A stretch of DNA of 64,000 bases from Hevea brasiliensis (Eukaryota; Streptophyta; Magnoliopsida; Malpighiales; Euphorbiaceae). Position numbers and translations under genes: made by a program. The notes beneath the pieces were generated by a model. The model saw nothing but the letters and a program-made list of their open reading frames with translations. It was not told where the DNA came from and ran no database searches. Location: contig NC_079507.1 in NCBI RefSeq assembly GCF_030052815.1, positions 66,171,144 to 66,235,143 of the forward strand. The letters run 5' to 3'. Below, one piece after another: positions 49,101 to 62,155 of the stretch; positions within the stretch are counted from its first letter, which is position 1; every line of letters begins with the position of its first letter.

Positions 49101-50774
49101 GGCACCCAGAAAGAGTTGAATTTGAGACTGAGGAGGTAGTTAGAGCTGATAAAATACTATGATTGTCTAATAGATTACCAGCCAGAGAAAGCTACTGTAG
49201 TGGCTGATGCCTTAAGTCGTAAGACTATGGCTAGTCTAAAAGTTTCTCCTTTATCCATGGTGCATGAATTAAGGGTTCTACATGCTAGTTTGGAGATAGA
49301 TGATGAGGGATAGATGAGAGTTGCATGGCAAGTGAAACCATTGCTAATTGATCAGATAAAACTGGCTGTACAGAATGATAAGAAGTATCAGAAATTAATG
49401 AAGGAAGCTTGGAACGACAAGAAACCTAAATTTTCTGTGCATGATGATGGCTTATTACTACACCAGGGTAGAATGTGCGTTCCTAATGATGTTGAATTGA
49501 GACAAATCATTATGAAGGAAGCACGCGACTTTCTTTTTGCTATGCACCCTAGTGGCACTAAGATGTATAGAGGGGTGAAAGAACATTATTAGTGGAATGG
49601 GATGAAGAAGGACATAGCTGAGTATGTATCTAAATGCCTAACTTGTCAGCAAGTGAAGGCAGAGCATCAAGTGCCAGCTGGTTTGCTACATCCACTGTTA
49701 GTACCTGAGTGGAAATGGGAAAGAATAACAATGGACTTTGTGATGAGACTCCCAAGAACACAGAAGAATCATGATGCAGTATGGGTTATTGTGGACAGAT
49801 TAACCAAGTCTACTCACTTTTTGCTAGTACGGATGGACTATAGTCTGGACAGATTGGCTAAACTGTACATCGATGAGATTGTGAGACTTCATGGGGTACT
49901 GGTATCGATTGTGTCAGACAGAAATCCAAGGTTCACTTATAGATTCTGGGGTAGTTTTAAAAGAGCCCTAGGAACTAGATTGAACTTCAGTATGACATTT
50001 CATCCATAGACACACGGCCAGTCTGAGAGAGTGATTCAGATATTGGAGGATATGCTACGGGCTTATGTGATTGAATTTGAAGATAGTTGGGACACAGACC
50101 TGCCTTTGATTGAGTTTGCTTATAACAACAGCTATCAATCAAGCATCGGGATGCCTCCATATGAAGCTTTGTATGGCAGGAAGTGCAGAACTCCTCTGTG
50201 TTGGGATGAAGTAGGTGAAAGGAAGCTGATAGGCCCAGAGATTGTTTAGCAGACAGAGGAGAAAATTAAACTTATTAGAGACAGGCCCAAGGCTGTATCA
50301 GACCGTCAGAAGTCTTACATCGATTTGAAAAAGAGAGATATTGAATATGCAGTGGGTGACAAGGTATTCCTCAAGGTTTCCCCTTGAAAGAAAATTATGA
50401 GATTCAGTAGAGAGGAGAAATTAAGTCCTCGCTTTATTGGACCGTATGAGGTTCTGAAAAGAGTAGGTTCTTTGGCATACCGACTAGCACTACCTCTAGA
50501 GTTGGAAAAGATACATAATGTCTTTCATGTATCCATGTTAAGGAGGTATATATCCGACCCATCTCATGTTCTACTTGTTGAAGAGATTGAGGTAAATCCA
50601 GACCTCTCATATGAGAAAGAACCCATAAATATTCTGGCATATGAGGTGAAGCAGCTAAGGAACAAGCAAATACCCCTGGTTAAGGTGCTGTGGAACCATC
50701 ATTCAGGCAAGGAGGCTACTTGGGAGCACGAAGAGGATATGAGGAGACAACACTCACAACTATTCAGAGACTGA
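46150..50774 (+). pseudogene. gag-pol polyprotein of the older element, riddled with stops
   Basis: The first ATG is at 46150 (MEEGDHSVEQ). Gag (to about 47300) contains the retrotransposon gag domain (YERDFSRLSHYAG) and a proper CCHC knuckle, CYNCGGTGHFARDC, near 47130-47175. The same frame runs on through protease (DPSFTHSY near 47440, degenerate) and reverse transcriptase. A 1 bp deletion at about 48390 moves the rest into another frame: FLIDD-type RT core (LIDDILVYS near 48440), RNase H (YTDH near 49070), integrase (CLTC near 49635) and a chromodomain-like end (VKVLWNHH then ATWEHEE). Stops: TAG at 46444, 46510, 47029, 47050, 48025, 48163, 49137, 49311, 49590, 50007 and 50247; TGA at 46549 and 50385; TAA at 46660. 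It has no coding capacity now. Confidence 0.93.
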
Positions 50775-50807
50775 TGCCATGTAAAATTTTGAGACAAAAT
50801 TTATTTA

Positions 50808-50820
50808 ATGGGGGGAGAAT
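50808..50820 (+). other. Polypurine tract (PPT)
   Basis: AATGGGGGGAGAAT directly precedes the 3' LTR. Confidence 0.85.
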
Positions 50821-53800
50821 TGTAACACCCCTACATTCGTAGTCCTATACATTCTACTGTTCCGGTGACCAGTGTCTGTTCGATCAGTTATGATGTCTAG
50901 AACTATGTCTGTACCACCTAGAAAAGTCCGAAATAAAAATTAATAGTAATTTCCTGAAAGTAAAATACAAATAAGAAAAACAAAGCAAGAAAGATTAAAT
51001 GAGCCAAGGCCACAGCGATGGGTGATCGTACCGGGAAGTGACTGCGAGGTCAGTCAAAACCCTAATTTCGTATGAGATATTATGACTCTGCAGGCCTAGG
51101 GATAATTGTGAAGCTAGGGGAAATGAAAGAACCACAGAAAAAAATTGAGAACAATGTCAAATAATTGAATCAGGGTTCAGGAAGCAATTTAGTATTATTG
51201 GTAGAACGGATCAGACCGGCAAGAGGCAAATTGGTCAATTCACCCTTAGAGATGACTTATGGCTTAAATGTCTACTAAAATGTAGGAAATTAAATTTGTG
51301 AAAATTAGATTTAAAGTGAAGAAGTTATGGAAAGAAAAGAAAAAGAAAATGAAAAAAAATAAAAAAGAAAAAGTATTATGACATAATAGGTGACATAAGC
51401 ATGACACAATAATTATAATTATTAATTATTGAAATTGTGGATAAATACACACAAATTAAAAGTCAAATACAAATTAAAAAGAAAAAAATTTTATTTCTTC
51501 TTCTCTTCTTCCTTTTGCTGCGGCTTCCCTCTCTCTCCTCTCTCATTTAGTTCCTCCATTAAAGCTTAATTTAAGCTTTTCAAAACCCTAAAATTAGCCA
51601 TAATTGCCCTAACTCTCTTAAGTAAACCTTGTTTTTGAACCTTGGTAAAACTATTGACAATAAAAAGAAGAGGAAAGAAAAGAGATTGGAGAAGGAGAAA
51701 ATTCAACAAAAAAAGGTTAGTGACAAATCTTTCAATTTTCTATATATATTCATGTTTAAGTAATTGAATTAAGTTAGAAATTGTTGTAAATGAAACAAAA
51801 ATGATGTGTTAGGGAATCCTATGAAATTCGGCAGCCATGTGGACACGAGGGTAATGTTGTGTTTTAATGCAATTAACCTTATACACAAGTTCAATTAAGT
51901 AAGTGAAAATGATTGGTATACTTTAATTTCATAAATTGAATCACTTGAGGAATTAGGGTTCTTGACCCTTAGGAAAATTTGGGAAAAATTTTGGGGTTTT
52001 TGAAATTGAAGCAATTTGACCTAATTGAGACTCAATTTGGTCAATTGGTGGGAATTAGAGTGTGATTGAATGATTGAATAAAAAATGGAATTGTGAATAA
52101 TGAAGACCAATTCTGGACAGCCTGACCATGGTCCACTTAAAGGACCAAAATTGAAATTATGTTACTCCAATTGGTGTGAGTTAATTGGAGATGAAAATTA
52201 AAGCATAATGCAATAATTTTTATGTAGAAACCTTGCCCTGAAAATGATCATAAGATAGTGTAAAATGAGGTTAAATCCGGATCACACACCCTGCCCTGTA
52301 CAGAATTGACTATATAAATAGTACTTATTCAAATAGTCATAACTTGGTGTAGAAAGATTCAAATGACCTGATTTTTAAACCATTGGAAAACTATGACATA
52401 TTAGAACAACTTTCATAAAGAAACCAAACCCAAATTCTGACCAGAACCAAATCAAATTGCCACTCAAAGTTGGTTCCTCAAATCTGCCAGAACCCTAATT
52501 GCCCAGAATTTCTGGGTTTGTGACAAATCCGGCCAGCCTTAGAAAAAGTGACATAACTTGAGCTACAAAACTCTAAATTAAGTGATTCAAAAAGAGAATT
52601 AAAGCTAAGGCATTAAGGAACAACTTTGATGAAGGAAAGTTGGCCAAATTTCCACTGTAGAAGGTCCAATGGAATAGTATAAATAAGTGACCTAAAACTA
52701 AAAATTTGCAAATTCTCCTAGGAAAACCTTGAATTGAGTTTGGCAATCAATACCAACAAAAATGTGACTCAAAATGTGGTATGTGGGTGTAATTAGAATT
52801 AACATTCTTACTAAGTATGAAAAAGTCAATAATTTGACTTGAATAGTAAAATAAATAGTAACCCCAATATGTCAAATACAAAGAACTCCAATTTAAGCAA
52901 ATTTAAAAGTATAATCAAGTGTATATGAATTTAATTATTAGATTACTTATGAGGTATAATATTGAAATACTGTAAATTGTGTGTTTCAGTAGAAAAAGAG
53001 ACTGAGAAGGAAGGAAAGAAAAACGTGAGTCAAGGCAAAGAGGCGACTCAATAGAGATTTGTACACAACTAAATTGATTTAATTGATTTTAATTTAGTAA
53101 ATTGTTTTGAATAAATGATAATGGTTTGCAATTATGATTTTCTCATTGCATTTATGAATTGTGTGTTGCCAATATCATATGGATTTGAAAATGAATTGAA
53201 TGTGATTATTGAATTTGAAATGTGATTATGTGATTAGAAAATATTGTAATTTGTTTTGAAACCACAGTTAGCATGACATTTCCGCTCGGAACTCCCCAAT
53301 AGTAACGGCTATTCGGGGTTTGATCATTGATCTTGATTATGTCTCCTATTAATAACGATTAGTAGGATGACAATATATGAGTACTCATTAGCTAGCTAGC
53401 CCTTCCCTCATTAATAACGGTTGGTGAGGTGATTTGCTTTGTCGTGGTGTACAACATGGCATTGATCGTGAAATTTTGTATCATAGTCTAAACTGTGTGT
53501 TCTTGGCAACACTTTTACTTTGTGATTTGTGAAATGTGGTTTGAAATAAATGATTCAGGTTAACTTGAGATTTTGGAAAATACTTCTTTGGATATGAAAA
53601 TTTTTGATTTGTTATGTTTGATTTATTATGCTTATAATGAGTTGAATTTTTCTTAGTTGTGTACCACTGAGTATCAATACTCAGCGATAGCTTGTTTTGC
53701 TGTCGCAGATAGGGAAAAGGGTAAAGCAACAGAGTAAGCTGCTTGGAGCTGAATTGAAGCTATTTTGGACTTTCTTTGGGTATATTAATTATACCCTTTA

Positions 53801-54320
53801 TAAATTTTCTTTTGTTGTAAATTAATAATATGTATCCATATGCACACATTGCGCAGTTGAATAGTAAAGTTTTTAATAATGTTATTTCTGATTTTCTTTT
53901 TTTGAAATTTGGGACTATGGTATGTAAATTGAATTAAATGCAAGGATGATAAGGTTTATTGAAATGTATTGACTTGTGTTGAATTGAGTATTATTTGGAG
54001 TTGGGTTGGTGAAAAATCTATTGAAAGTGCTTTCTTTTCAGGTTTTGAAGAACTGTTTTCTCAAAATACAGCCGACACTCTGTCGAAATTTTTACAAAAG
54101 TTACGAAGATTTTATATAAATCAATAATTTAATTTTGATATAAATTCCAATTAAAGGATTTTTAATAATTAAGAAATATGACCCACCATTTTAAATTGAA
54201 AGGAAAAGTATTTAAAATCCCTTGCAGTATGTTTAATGAGTTATCGGTAGGCAAAATACAGTAATTTATTAGATATACTACGGGATCATGTTATACCTTA
54301 TGGAGGAATAAGGTGTGATA
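50821..54320 (+). repeat. 3' LTR of the older element (3,500 bp, full length)
   Basis: This is the complete version of the LTR. The part missing from the 5' LTR is about 51949-53870. It includes three hairpin repeats (53294-53429) and a self-complementary ACTGAGTATC..ACTCAGCGATAG motif near 53668-53695. Confidence 0.9.
53294..53429 (+). repeat. Three successive hairpins with TAACGR loops inside the LTR
   Basis: Stems CCCCAATAG/CTATTCGGGG (53294-53318), TCCTATTAA/TTAGTAGGA (53344-53367) and CCTCATTAA/TTGGTGAGG (53406-53429) each enclose TAACGG or TAACGA. The stems differ in sequence but keep pairing, apart from one or two non-paired positions. Confidence 0.75.
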
Positions 54321-54325
54321 GACAT

Positions 54326-55240
54326 AGTCAAATGGCTCGGTCAAAGAGTCAATCAGCTCAGTTAAATAGCCAATTTGTCAGATGATTCAATTGATTGATT
54401 AGATGCTCGACTTAGAAATAATACTACTCATATAGCTTGAATTGATAGGATAACTTGAATTAATTGTTTGGATAAAGGTCCTGCACCTAATTTGAGATAT
54501 CCTGTTGAGAATCAAGGGATTGCATAATTGAGTGACATTGAGTATCTGGCACCGCAACAGAAGTTCAATAGTTACTCACAATGACTACTAGCGCAACCTA
54601 TATATCAAATCAATGCTAAACCTCAGGTACACTTTTTTTTTTACTATTGAAATTGTCTATACTCACTCTCAAAACACATATTGCCAACTTGAGTGTCGGC
54701 GTGATTGTCCAAGGGCTACTAGCCTGACTCTTCTTTTGGGTAAACATTACATGCGGTCACTCAACCTTATGAGTATTTCATAAATGTCATTAAACTTTAA
54801 TTTCTTTCATAAAATTCACTGAATTTCAATTTGATTTTATAAAAGTTAGTGTAACTAAAAATTGAAAGTTTCCATATTAACCTGACCTGTCAACTATTTT
54901 ACAGATAAAATTATTTTATTTTATTAGTTTCTTTAAAAAAAAAATAAGATGCATAAAATGCATCCAGCTATCCCCCGCCATCAAATTTCTATTGTTTTCC
55001 TATTTCTTCTCCACTAATAGTCACTAGTTAGGTAATTTTATTTATAAAATAGTTGATAAGTCAGTAAGTTAATCTAAAAACTTTTAATTTTTTGTTATAA
55101 TAACATTTATGAAATTAAATTGAAAATCAATAAGTTTTATAAAAAAAAATTAAAATTTAATAATTTTTATAAAAATACTCATAAAATTGATTGATTACAT
55201 AAAATAATTACCCCTCTTCTCTTTGTAGGCTTACATTACA
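54326..55240. other. Intergenic DNA, possible fragment of another LTR
   Basis: No gene is seen. Around 54640-54750 the text ACTTGAGTGTCGGCGTGA resembles the end region of other plant Ty3/gypsy LTRs (Tat/Ogre type), but I found no matching partner or TSD. Confidence 0.35.
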
Positions 55241-55322
55241 CACGGATTGATAAGAAGCTCATGGCAGCATCAGATAGCTACCTGGATTGTACCCATCCTA
55301 CACGGCCGCCTCAAAGGATGTG

Positions 55323-55944
55323 TAAGCGTGATGATTTAGAAGCATCAGCTTGATATATATATAATCTATCTACATGGAAAATTCTTTACTAGAAAAAACC
55401 CATAAAATAGTTTTTGATGGGTAGTTCTCGAGACCTTAAAAAAATGCAGTCATTTGGAGGAAACTAGCTGACGTGACTTCCTCAACTTGAGGAAGCATGC
55501 CAAAGAACGTTGTGGAAGACGTTTTTCATGATATGATCATCCACTTCCATCCAAGAATTTTTCATTAATCAATTCAATGTATATTAATGTCCATCATTTC
55601 AGATGGGGATTGGGGACACTAACAAATCCAAAGAGAAAGAAAAGATAAGTCTATTTTCTTGAAATTTCAGTACCAATCTGCTATCGCATGTGTCATTTGT
55701 AAATTAACAGAGTGTTTTGACCAGCAGGAGCTTGTTTAAGCATGATGTTTTAGGAGCATCAGCCTGATGTTGCGAGCCTACTTGTGTTTAAAAATTTGGG
55801 TTTGAAAATTGAAAATAAATTGCTGGAGGCCAGGCACTGAGAGATTTTTCCTTGGTATGCTACGTGTAGACACAGCAACTATTTTGACTAGCTAAAGCTT
55901 ATAATATGATATAAGCATGAGATATCAAAAGCATCAGCTTGATG
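55323..55944 (+). repeat. Three dispersed copies of a hairpin-forming motif
   Basis: The pattern TAAGC(A/G)TGA ... AGCATCAGC(T/C)TGAT occurs at 55323-55354, 55737-55769 and 55912-55944. In copies 1 and 2 AAGC and TGATG can pair with GCTT (GCCT) and CATCA across a short loop. A weaker relative (AAGCTCATGGCAGCATCAG) lies near 55254-55272. No coding frame is seen. The function is unknown. Confidence 0.5.
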
Positions 55945-57680
55945 TAGCTCGGATTCTTTAATATGGTTGGTTCATAGATAGTTCTATCCATAACAACCAT
56001 TAATATCGAATATTTCAATATGCTCACATCTAGTGTGGATAAATAATTGATATCGATCTAAGCTGATTTGCACCTTTCAGCCTTAACATTTCTCAAGTAT
56101 AACAATTTATCAGACTTGTCAAAGTTTTCTACGTCTTTCTTATATTCATATTCTTGTTGAATGGCTCCAATTAACTTTCTCTTTCATAAATTTTCACCAT
56201 TATTTTATACTCATCTTAACTATTTCTTTTTTTATACATTATTGGTTTCAACTAAAACTCAAATATGAGAGTTCATAAGTTTAGAGACGACTCCAATATC
56301 ATCGAATTAAATTCATTATTCATAAAAAAAATTTTAAAGAGATTTGTCAAAATTTAAATTAATTTCACTCTATAACGCAAGTACTTAATTGCTGAGGTAA
56401 TGAACAATAACGAATGCATTCTATTCATCTTATTTCATGATGAACCAAACTAAATTATTAGTCAAAATTCTCTTACAAAGCCAAATCACAAGATTTTTTT
56501 TTTAATTTATTTTCTAGCTTAGACTATGAAAAATGAGTAATGTGTATTTGATTGAACAAAAAAGTTAATTAATTTAATATGCGAAAATTAATGCATATTA
56601 TCAACTAATTACAATTAAAAATAAATCCATAAGGGAATGTATTATTTCCATACAAGACTAGCTTAATTTACCTATTGATGTATGCGTTTGTTTAATATTT
56701 GCCTTAAAAGGTATAGAAAAGCAGAAGAACAGTAAAATATGAAACGTTTTGAAAAAGAAAATAAGATTGAACATTATGAGAGTGGCAGAGTAGTATAGGA
56801 TCCGTGAAGCAAAAGCTAATTTAGCAATTTGCCATTGTCAAGGATGTACACTACACATGGGGGCCTCTTGAAAGGGATCGTGTAGTCATGAAGCAAAGAT
56901 TCATTATAGTAACATGAGGTTTCTGATTGTCCAAGGAAAAACCCATCAATTCCCATCCTTTTTTTTTTTTTTTTTAAACTTGCATTGCAAAAAAGTTGCT
57001 ACTTGTTTTCTGTGACTTAAGAGGCCCAAGAAAATCATGCAAATCTCTAGTACAGCTATTATTATTTGTGCTAGTTTTTAGAAATTTTAGAGCCAACCCA
57101 ACCCACCAAGTTATCAATCTAATGGTCAAATAAATTAATTATAATATGATTATTTATAAAATGAAAAGAATCTTATTACTTGTCAATTGGATAAACCAAT
57201 AGGATTAGCGTTAGGTAAGGTATCACCAATTGACTTACCACCACGTCAAGTTTTTTGTTAATTAGAGATCGATTAAAAGTGATTATGGATGAAGATTAAT
57301 TATGACATTGGACCATGCAATCCATCGGATGTATGTGTGTTATCAACAAGGAATGATAAGGAGTTGATTTTTTTGACCGAGTTTGCAGCCCCAAATAATT
57401 CTAATTTGCTGCATAGAACGCGTCAAAAAGGCAACAACTGCTGGGTTTGTTTGCAAAGGTGATGCATGTGCTGCCAATTTTGCGTTATGCCCACTCTTAG
57501 AAGTGCATATTTGGAGTGGCTCACAATAATTTAACCAAATATAAAATTGAAATGTAAATTTTTAACAAGAGAAAGTATAAAAATATATCATCTTATTTGG
57601 ATTTTTTTAATAATTAAAATCTAATGATTTAATTTATTTTTCTTATAATTAGGTAAAATATGTTTAATTAGCTTAATAAT
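55945..57680. other. AT-rich intergenic DNA, no gene seen
   Basis: Poly(T) at about 56959-56975 and scattered low-complexity runs; no reading frame, RNA gene or repeat partner recognised. Confidence 0.6.
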
Positions 57681-57683
57681 GTT

Positions 57684-57686
<3 letters not shown>

Positions 57687-57732
<46 letters not shown>
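57687..57732. repeat. (TA)n microsatellite followed by poly(T)
   Basis: About twenty-two TA units, then a T run to about 57747. Confidence 0.9.
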
Positions 57733-57746
<14 letters not shown>

Positions 57747-57747
57747 A

Positions 57748-60700
57748 TAAGCTAATGTTTAGAAATATTGACATGACACTTATTTGACGTTGCCTAAAAT
57801 AATGTAATGTCGGCATCTATGGATAGCATTAGGCCAATTGAACATATTTTTACTAAGGAACATTACTATATAAATAGTATTTATTTATTAAAAAAAATTA
57901 TATTATATGGCTCAATTATATGATATATTTTTATATTTTTTCTTTTAATATTTATAGGAGGTATTCAAATTGAAACCATCTTTTTTATTCGTTGATGTGA
58001 TTATCAGGTTAAATAAGACTGGATTACGTTTTATATTCTATAAATTTCTTTTAAAAAAAAAAAAGTGACAGTGTCATAAAAAAAAATTTATATCACTTGA
58101 CAATTTAATTTCTAAGCGAGAAATTAGGTGATAGATCAATATTGAAATTGTTTTTAAAATTATAATACAATTGAATCTATTTATTAAAAAAATAAATTAT
58201 ATATAAAAGAAACAATTTAAATTTATAATTTTACTTAAATTAGGAGTATCTAAGTATAATAATTTAATGGTAAATGCCAATTGTAATAGGTTAACATTTT
58301 TTTTTTTGGAAAAAATCTTTTTTTTTTAATATTTTTATTATATAAAAAAATTTAAAAATTGCGATTAGAAAAACTGATAATTTGTCTTGGCCCCGTGTTT
58401 GGTAGTCAGCATCCAATATGCAATGCGTTCCCGTCCCAACCTTGTCACCGTCCAAAAGTTTTTGTGCGATTTCTGCTAATGTCAAAATCGCACCCGCCAA
58501 TCAATGCTTCCATTTTTATTAAAAAAAAAAAACAAAATAAATACTCTCATTTTTTATAATTAAAAAAAAAACAATCACCTATTTCTCACAACCAATCCAG
58601 TTCCTTCCTTCGGAAAAAAAGAAAAAAGAATTTCTTCCATCTTCATCCTTTCCTATTATCTATCAATCTATCTACGGCTCGCGTGTCCTAACATCTTTGG
58701 AGGTTGTGGGTTAGTACTTTATTTCCTAAAGCTGAATTTCACCGAAGAAGTTTAATTTATTTTATTTTTAATTTTTTTATCTAAATTAAATTAAAAGTTT
58801 TGATTTATTCTTAATTTAATTTAATAAAAAAATTAAAAAATTTAACTTCTTATTTTTTAAACTTAAATTATGAAATTTAATTCAAAAATTGAATGATTAA
58901 ACTTTTTATTTTTTATTTAAATAAAAAAATTTAATGTATAAACCTTAATTTTTTAATTAAATTAAGTTTAAATGGAAGTTTTACAAAAAAGTACAAGCTC
59001 AAACTAAACATTTTAACTATTTCATTTCATAAAAAATATGCAATCACTTAGAATTAAATAATACAGTTATTGTTATAGAAAATTTTAAATTAATAATATT
59101 AAAATTATTTTTAAAATTATAAAATTTTTAATATAAAATTCAATTAATATTTAATAAAAAAAATAATACAATTGTAGTTATGGTATTTGATTAATATCAT
59201 ACAAAATCTAGAAAAAAAAAAGTTATAATTTTTTTAAGAACAAAAGGTTAAATTTAGGTTAAATAATCTAATAGGTTCTTAGCGTATTTTTTGTAGTCTC
59301 TCAATTAAAATCAATTAGGTTTTTTATATTTTAATATTAATTTCATTCAATTAAATTTCACTAATTTTAATTACAAAAAATTCAAATTGCCATTTTAATA
59401 TTAATCTAATGGCCAGTATTTCCTTCTCTGTAAAATCCAAGTCACTATTTAAAATGGAATTAACAGTTTTTCTTTGATCATTAGGCTCAAAATTTAAAGA
59501 AATTTTTTTAAAAAAAATCTAATAATAAAGTATTTATATCGATTAACATTGTGCTTCACTCTATCATCAAAGTAGTGTTTATTGACGAATTAATTTTCTC
59601 TTAAAATAAATTAGAAATATCAAAACTAATTACCTATTTCAAATGTATATTTTCATCAAAAGTAAAGCTTACAGAGTCTAATTAACTTCAATTAAAATTT
59701 AAAAGATTTAATTAGCTACAATTAAAAATTAATGACCTTATCAATAATTAATATCATTAATTTTAAACATTTTTAATCAAAATTAAATTAAAAACAACAT
59801 AACTAATTGTAAAAAAATATTAAGAGCATATTTATCTATTGAATATAATAAGTGGCTAATGTGGCCCTTTGGCCTTTTTTAGAGCGTACTTTTGTGTTTT
59901 GCAATGTTTGATACGTTGAACTAATAATATGTATATAAAGTAGAGGAGTTTATCATTGATGTTATTATATAACAAAGTTTGTCTTGTAGATATATATTTT
60001 TTTAAAATTTTATGACGTGATATTTATTATATATAAATTATTATATTTTATAAGTGTAGTAATTATTATTTTTTTATGTTAAGTATTTAATTTTATTTTT
60101 TATTTAATTTTTTAATTTCTTTTTATATTTATATGAATTATAAAAAATAAAATAAAATTTTATTTTCATAATTATAGTAAACAAGAGTTTGCATTAATAT
60201 TCAATTTTTATTATTTTTTTATATTTTTATAGTATAATTAATAAATAATTAATAGTATTACTTTAGCTAATATTAATCATGTTATATTGTTTTATTATTA
60301 TTTAGAAAATTTTTAAATTTTATATGCATATATACATATACCAAGAATTTCATTTTTTTATTTTTATTAATTAATTATATAATTTTTTAAATTATAATTA
60401 ATTTGTTAATTTTTTAATTATATATATATATAGGTTATAAATTATTTAATTATTATACTTTAATACTATAGTAAGTAGCCATAATAATAATAATAATAAT
60501 TATTATTATTATTATCATCATTATCATTATCATCATCATCGTCTAAAAAGTTTAATTTAATTAGAAATAGGAAAAATTAAGAAGGTGACTTAAATTTTTG
60601 TAAAACAAATTCAAAAGTTGATAGGATTTTGAATTTATCGCATTTATGCTAAGTGATAAATTTTAATTAAATTTATTGATGATAATTTTTATGTATTTCT

Positions 60701-61960
60701 TAAATAGTTATAGCATACAATTATTATATAATTTAATTTTTTAAATATAATCCTTAATTAATTTGATCTTTCAAATTTTAATAATAAAAAGTATTAATTA
60801 ATAAATATAATTATCATTAATTATGAGATTTCTTAATTTTTAATTTGAAAACGATAAAATCAAGACTCGCGTTTTCTAATTTAATTTTCCCAATTTTTAA
60901 AAGAAAATTAAAATCATCTTGTAAAATATTTTTAAATATATTTACTGTTGTGAAATATTTTTAAATATATTTATTGTAATTAAATTTAATATTTAATTAT
61001 TGATGATGTGCTAATCTAAAACTTTTAATTTTAAAATTCAATGAATATTACCATAAATTTTTAATTATTGCCATAATTAAAAGTTTAATTTTTTTTAAAT
61101 ATTTACTTCAAATTAAAACTGACTATCAGGTATATTTAAATTTTTGTAAAAAATTAATAATTGAATTTTCTTTTAAATATATCTAATTATTAAAAATAAT
61201 ATCTATCCATTAATTTTTAATTTAAAAAAAAAAAAGAAAAAATCAACATTAATTTAAAAAAAAAAAGCAAAAAGACAACATTAGTTTTTTTTTTGCATTT
61301 TTTAAATAGATATAATATATAATTAGTAAAAATAATTATTATCAAACCCAAAGAAAAATAATACTTAAAAGTTTTTCTCACTTCCTTTAATATATTTAAT
61401 AAATTTTAATTTACTTTAATATTATTTTATTTTTATTATGTCAAAATTATTTTATTAGTATTATTATTATAAGCAAAGAATAACTTATAGTTATTAAAAA
61501 AACTTATAACCGTTAAGGTCATTAATTTAAGAGTATTTGTCAATTTATTTAATTAAAATTTATTATTAATATTTTAAAATTTTAATATTTTAAATTATAA
61601 AATTATATATATATATATATATATATTACTGTGTACAATATGAGTATTCCGCTAATTTACTTTAAAAATAAGAATATATGCACATTTCTATTATTGATCC
61701 ATCTAATAGGGAAATTGAAAATTTTCTAAGGGATCAAATATAATTTATTTTTAAAATTTTAGAATAATCAACGTATGGTACACAAGAATTTAAAATTCAT
61801 ATACTAATAATAATAAATCAATATATAAATTATTTATTTATGTATTTCAGTGTAAGTTGATATTTAAAAAAAAATTACAAAATATACGTATAACAGCTTC
61901 AATATTTTCTTGCATCCAATAATAATAATAAAAATAATAATTTGTTTAGTACTAATGAGA
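57748..61960. other. Long AT-rich intergenic stretch
   Basis: No supported gene. A patch at about 58383-58510 begins GGCCCCGTGTTTGGTAGTC, a style seen at ends of hAT-type MITEs, but the opposite end was not found. A compound microsatellite lies at 60481-60541 and a (TA)n tract at about 61602-61626. The rest is A/T runs. Confidence 0.55.
60481..60541. repeat. Compound microsatellite (ATA)n-(TTA)n-(ATC)n
   Basis: (ATA)6-7 runs straight into (TTA)5, giving a perfect inverted repeat, and then into ATC/ATT units ending CATCATCATCG. Confidence 0.85.
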
Positions 61961-61969
61961 AAGACAATC

Positions 61970-62155
61970 GAGAGGGTTGGCCATCCAACAAAATTAGCAT
62001 TCGGCGGATATGTTTATTTTTTGCCTCCATGTAGAAATTCTAGAGCCAGTAGGCCCACCCTCCTAACTGCCGGCCACTGACTGCCAGCCAGCCAGCGACA
62101 GCCTATTGGCACTCAGGCCAATCCACCTTGCTTATTGCTGACAACCAATATAATT
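61970..62155. other. GC-balanced island in AT-rich intergenic DNA
   Basis: About 180 bp of markedly higher GC, with overlapping CTGCC(A/G)GCCA units (62068-62100: ACTGCCGGCCACTGACTGCC then AGCCAGCCAGCGACAG). No open frame of note. It may be a distal regulatory patch of the quinone reductase gene or a fragment of something older. Confidence 0.35.

Larger units (their letters stand above)
44372..54320 (+). mobile_element. Older Ty3/gypsy LTR retrotransposon (Tekay/Del-like), 9.9 kb, degenerate
   Basis: LTRs at 44372-45959 and 50821-54320 start TGTAACACCCC and end GTGTGACA or GTGTGATA. The target-site duplication GACAT is perfect (44367-44371 and 54321-54325). A PBS for initiator tRNA-Met and a PPT are present, and gag-pol with a C-terminal chromodomain-like segment lies between. 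Over the first ~240 bp the LTRs differ at about 12% of sites by eye, so it is much older than the intronic element at 26979. The 5' LTR has lost about 1.9 kb. The coding region holds at least fourteen in-frame stops and one clear frameshift. Confidence 0.95.

Noticed and set aside
54326..54760. Solo LTR of a Tat/Ogre-type element
   Set aside because: Only one short motif resembles such LTR ends; no start, partner or duplication could be identified.
55323..55354. Possible C/D box snoRNA or microRNA precursor
   Set aside because: A C-box-like GTGATGA is present, but no D box at a suitable distance and no terminal stem. The hairpins are too short for a plant microRNA precursor and match no known microRNA I recall.
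58383..58510. hAT-type MITE beginning GGCCCCGTGTTTGGTAG
   Set aside because: No complementary opposite terminus or target-site duplication was found, so it is left as a remark only.
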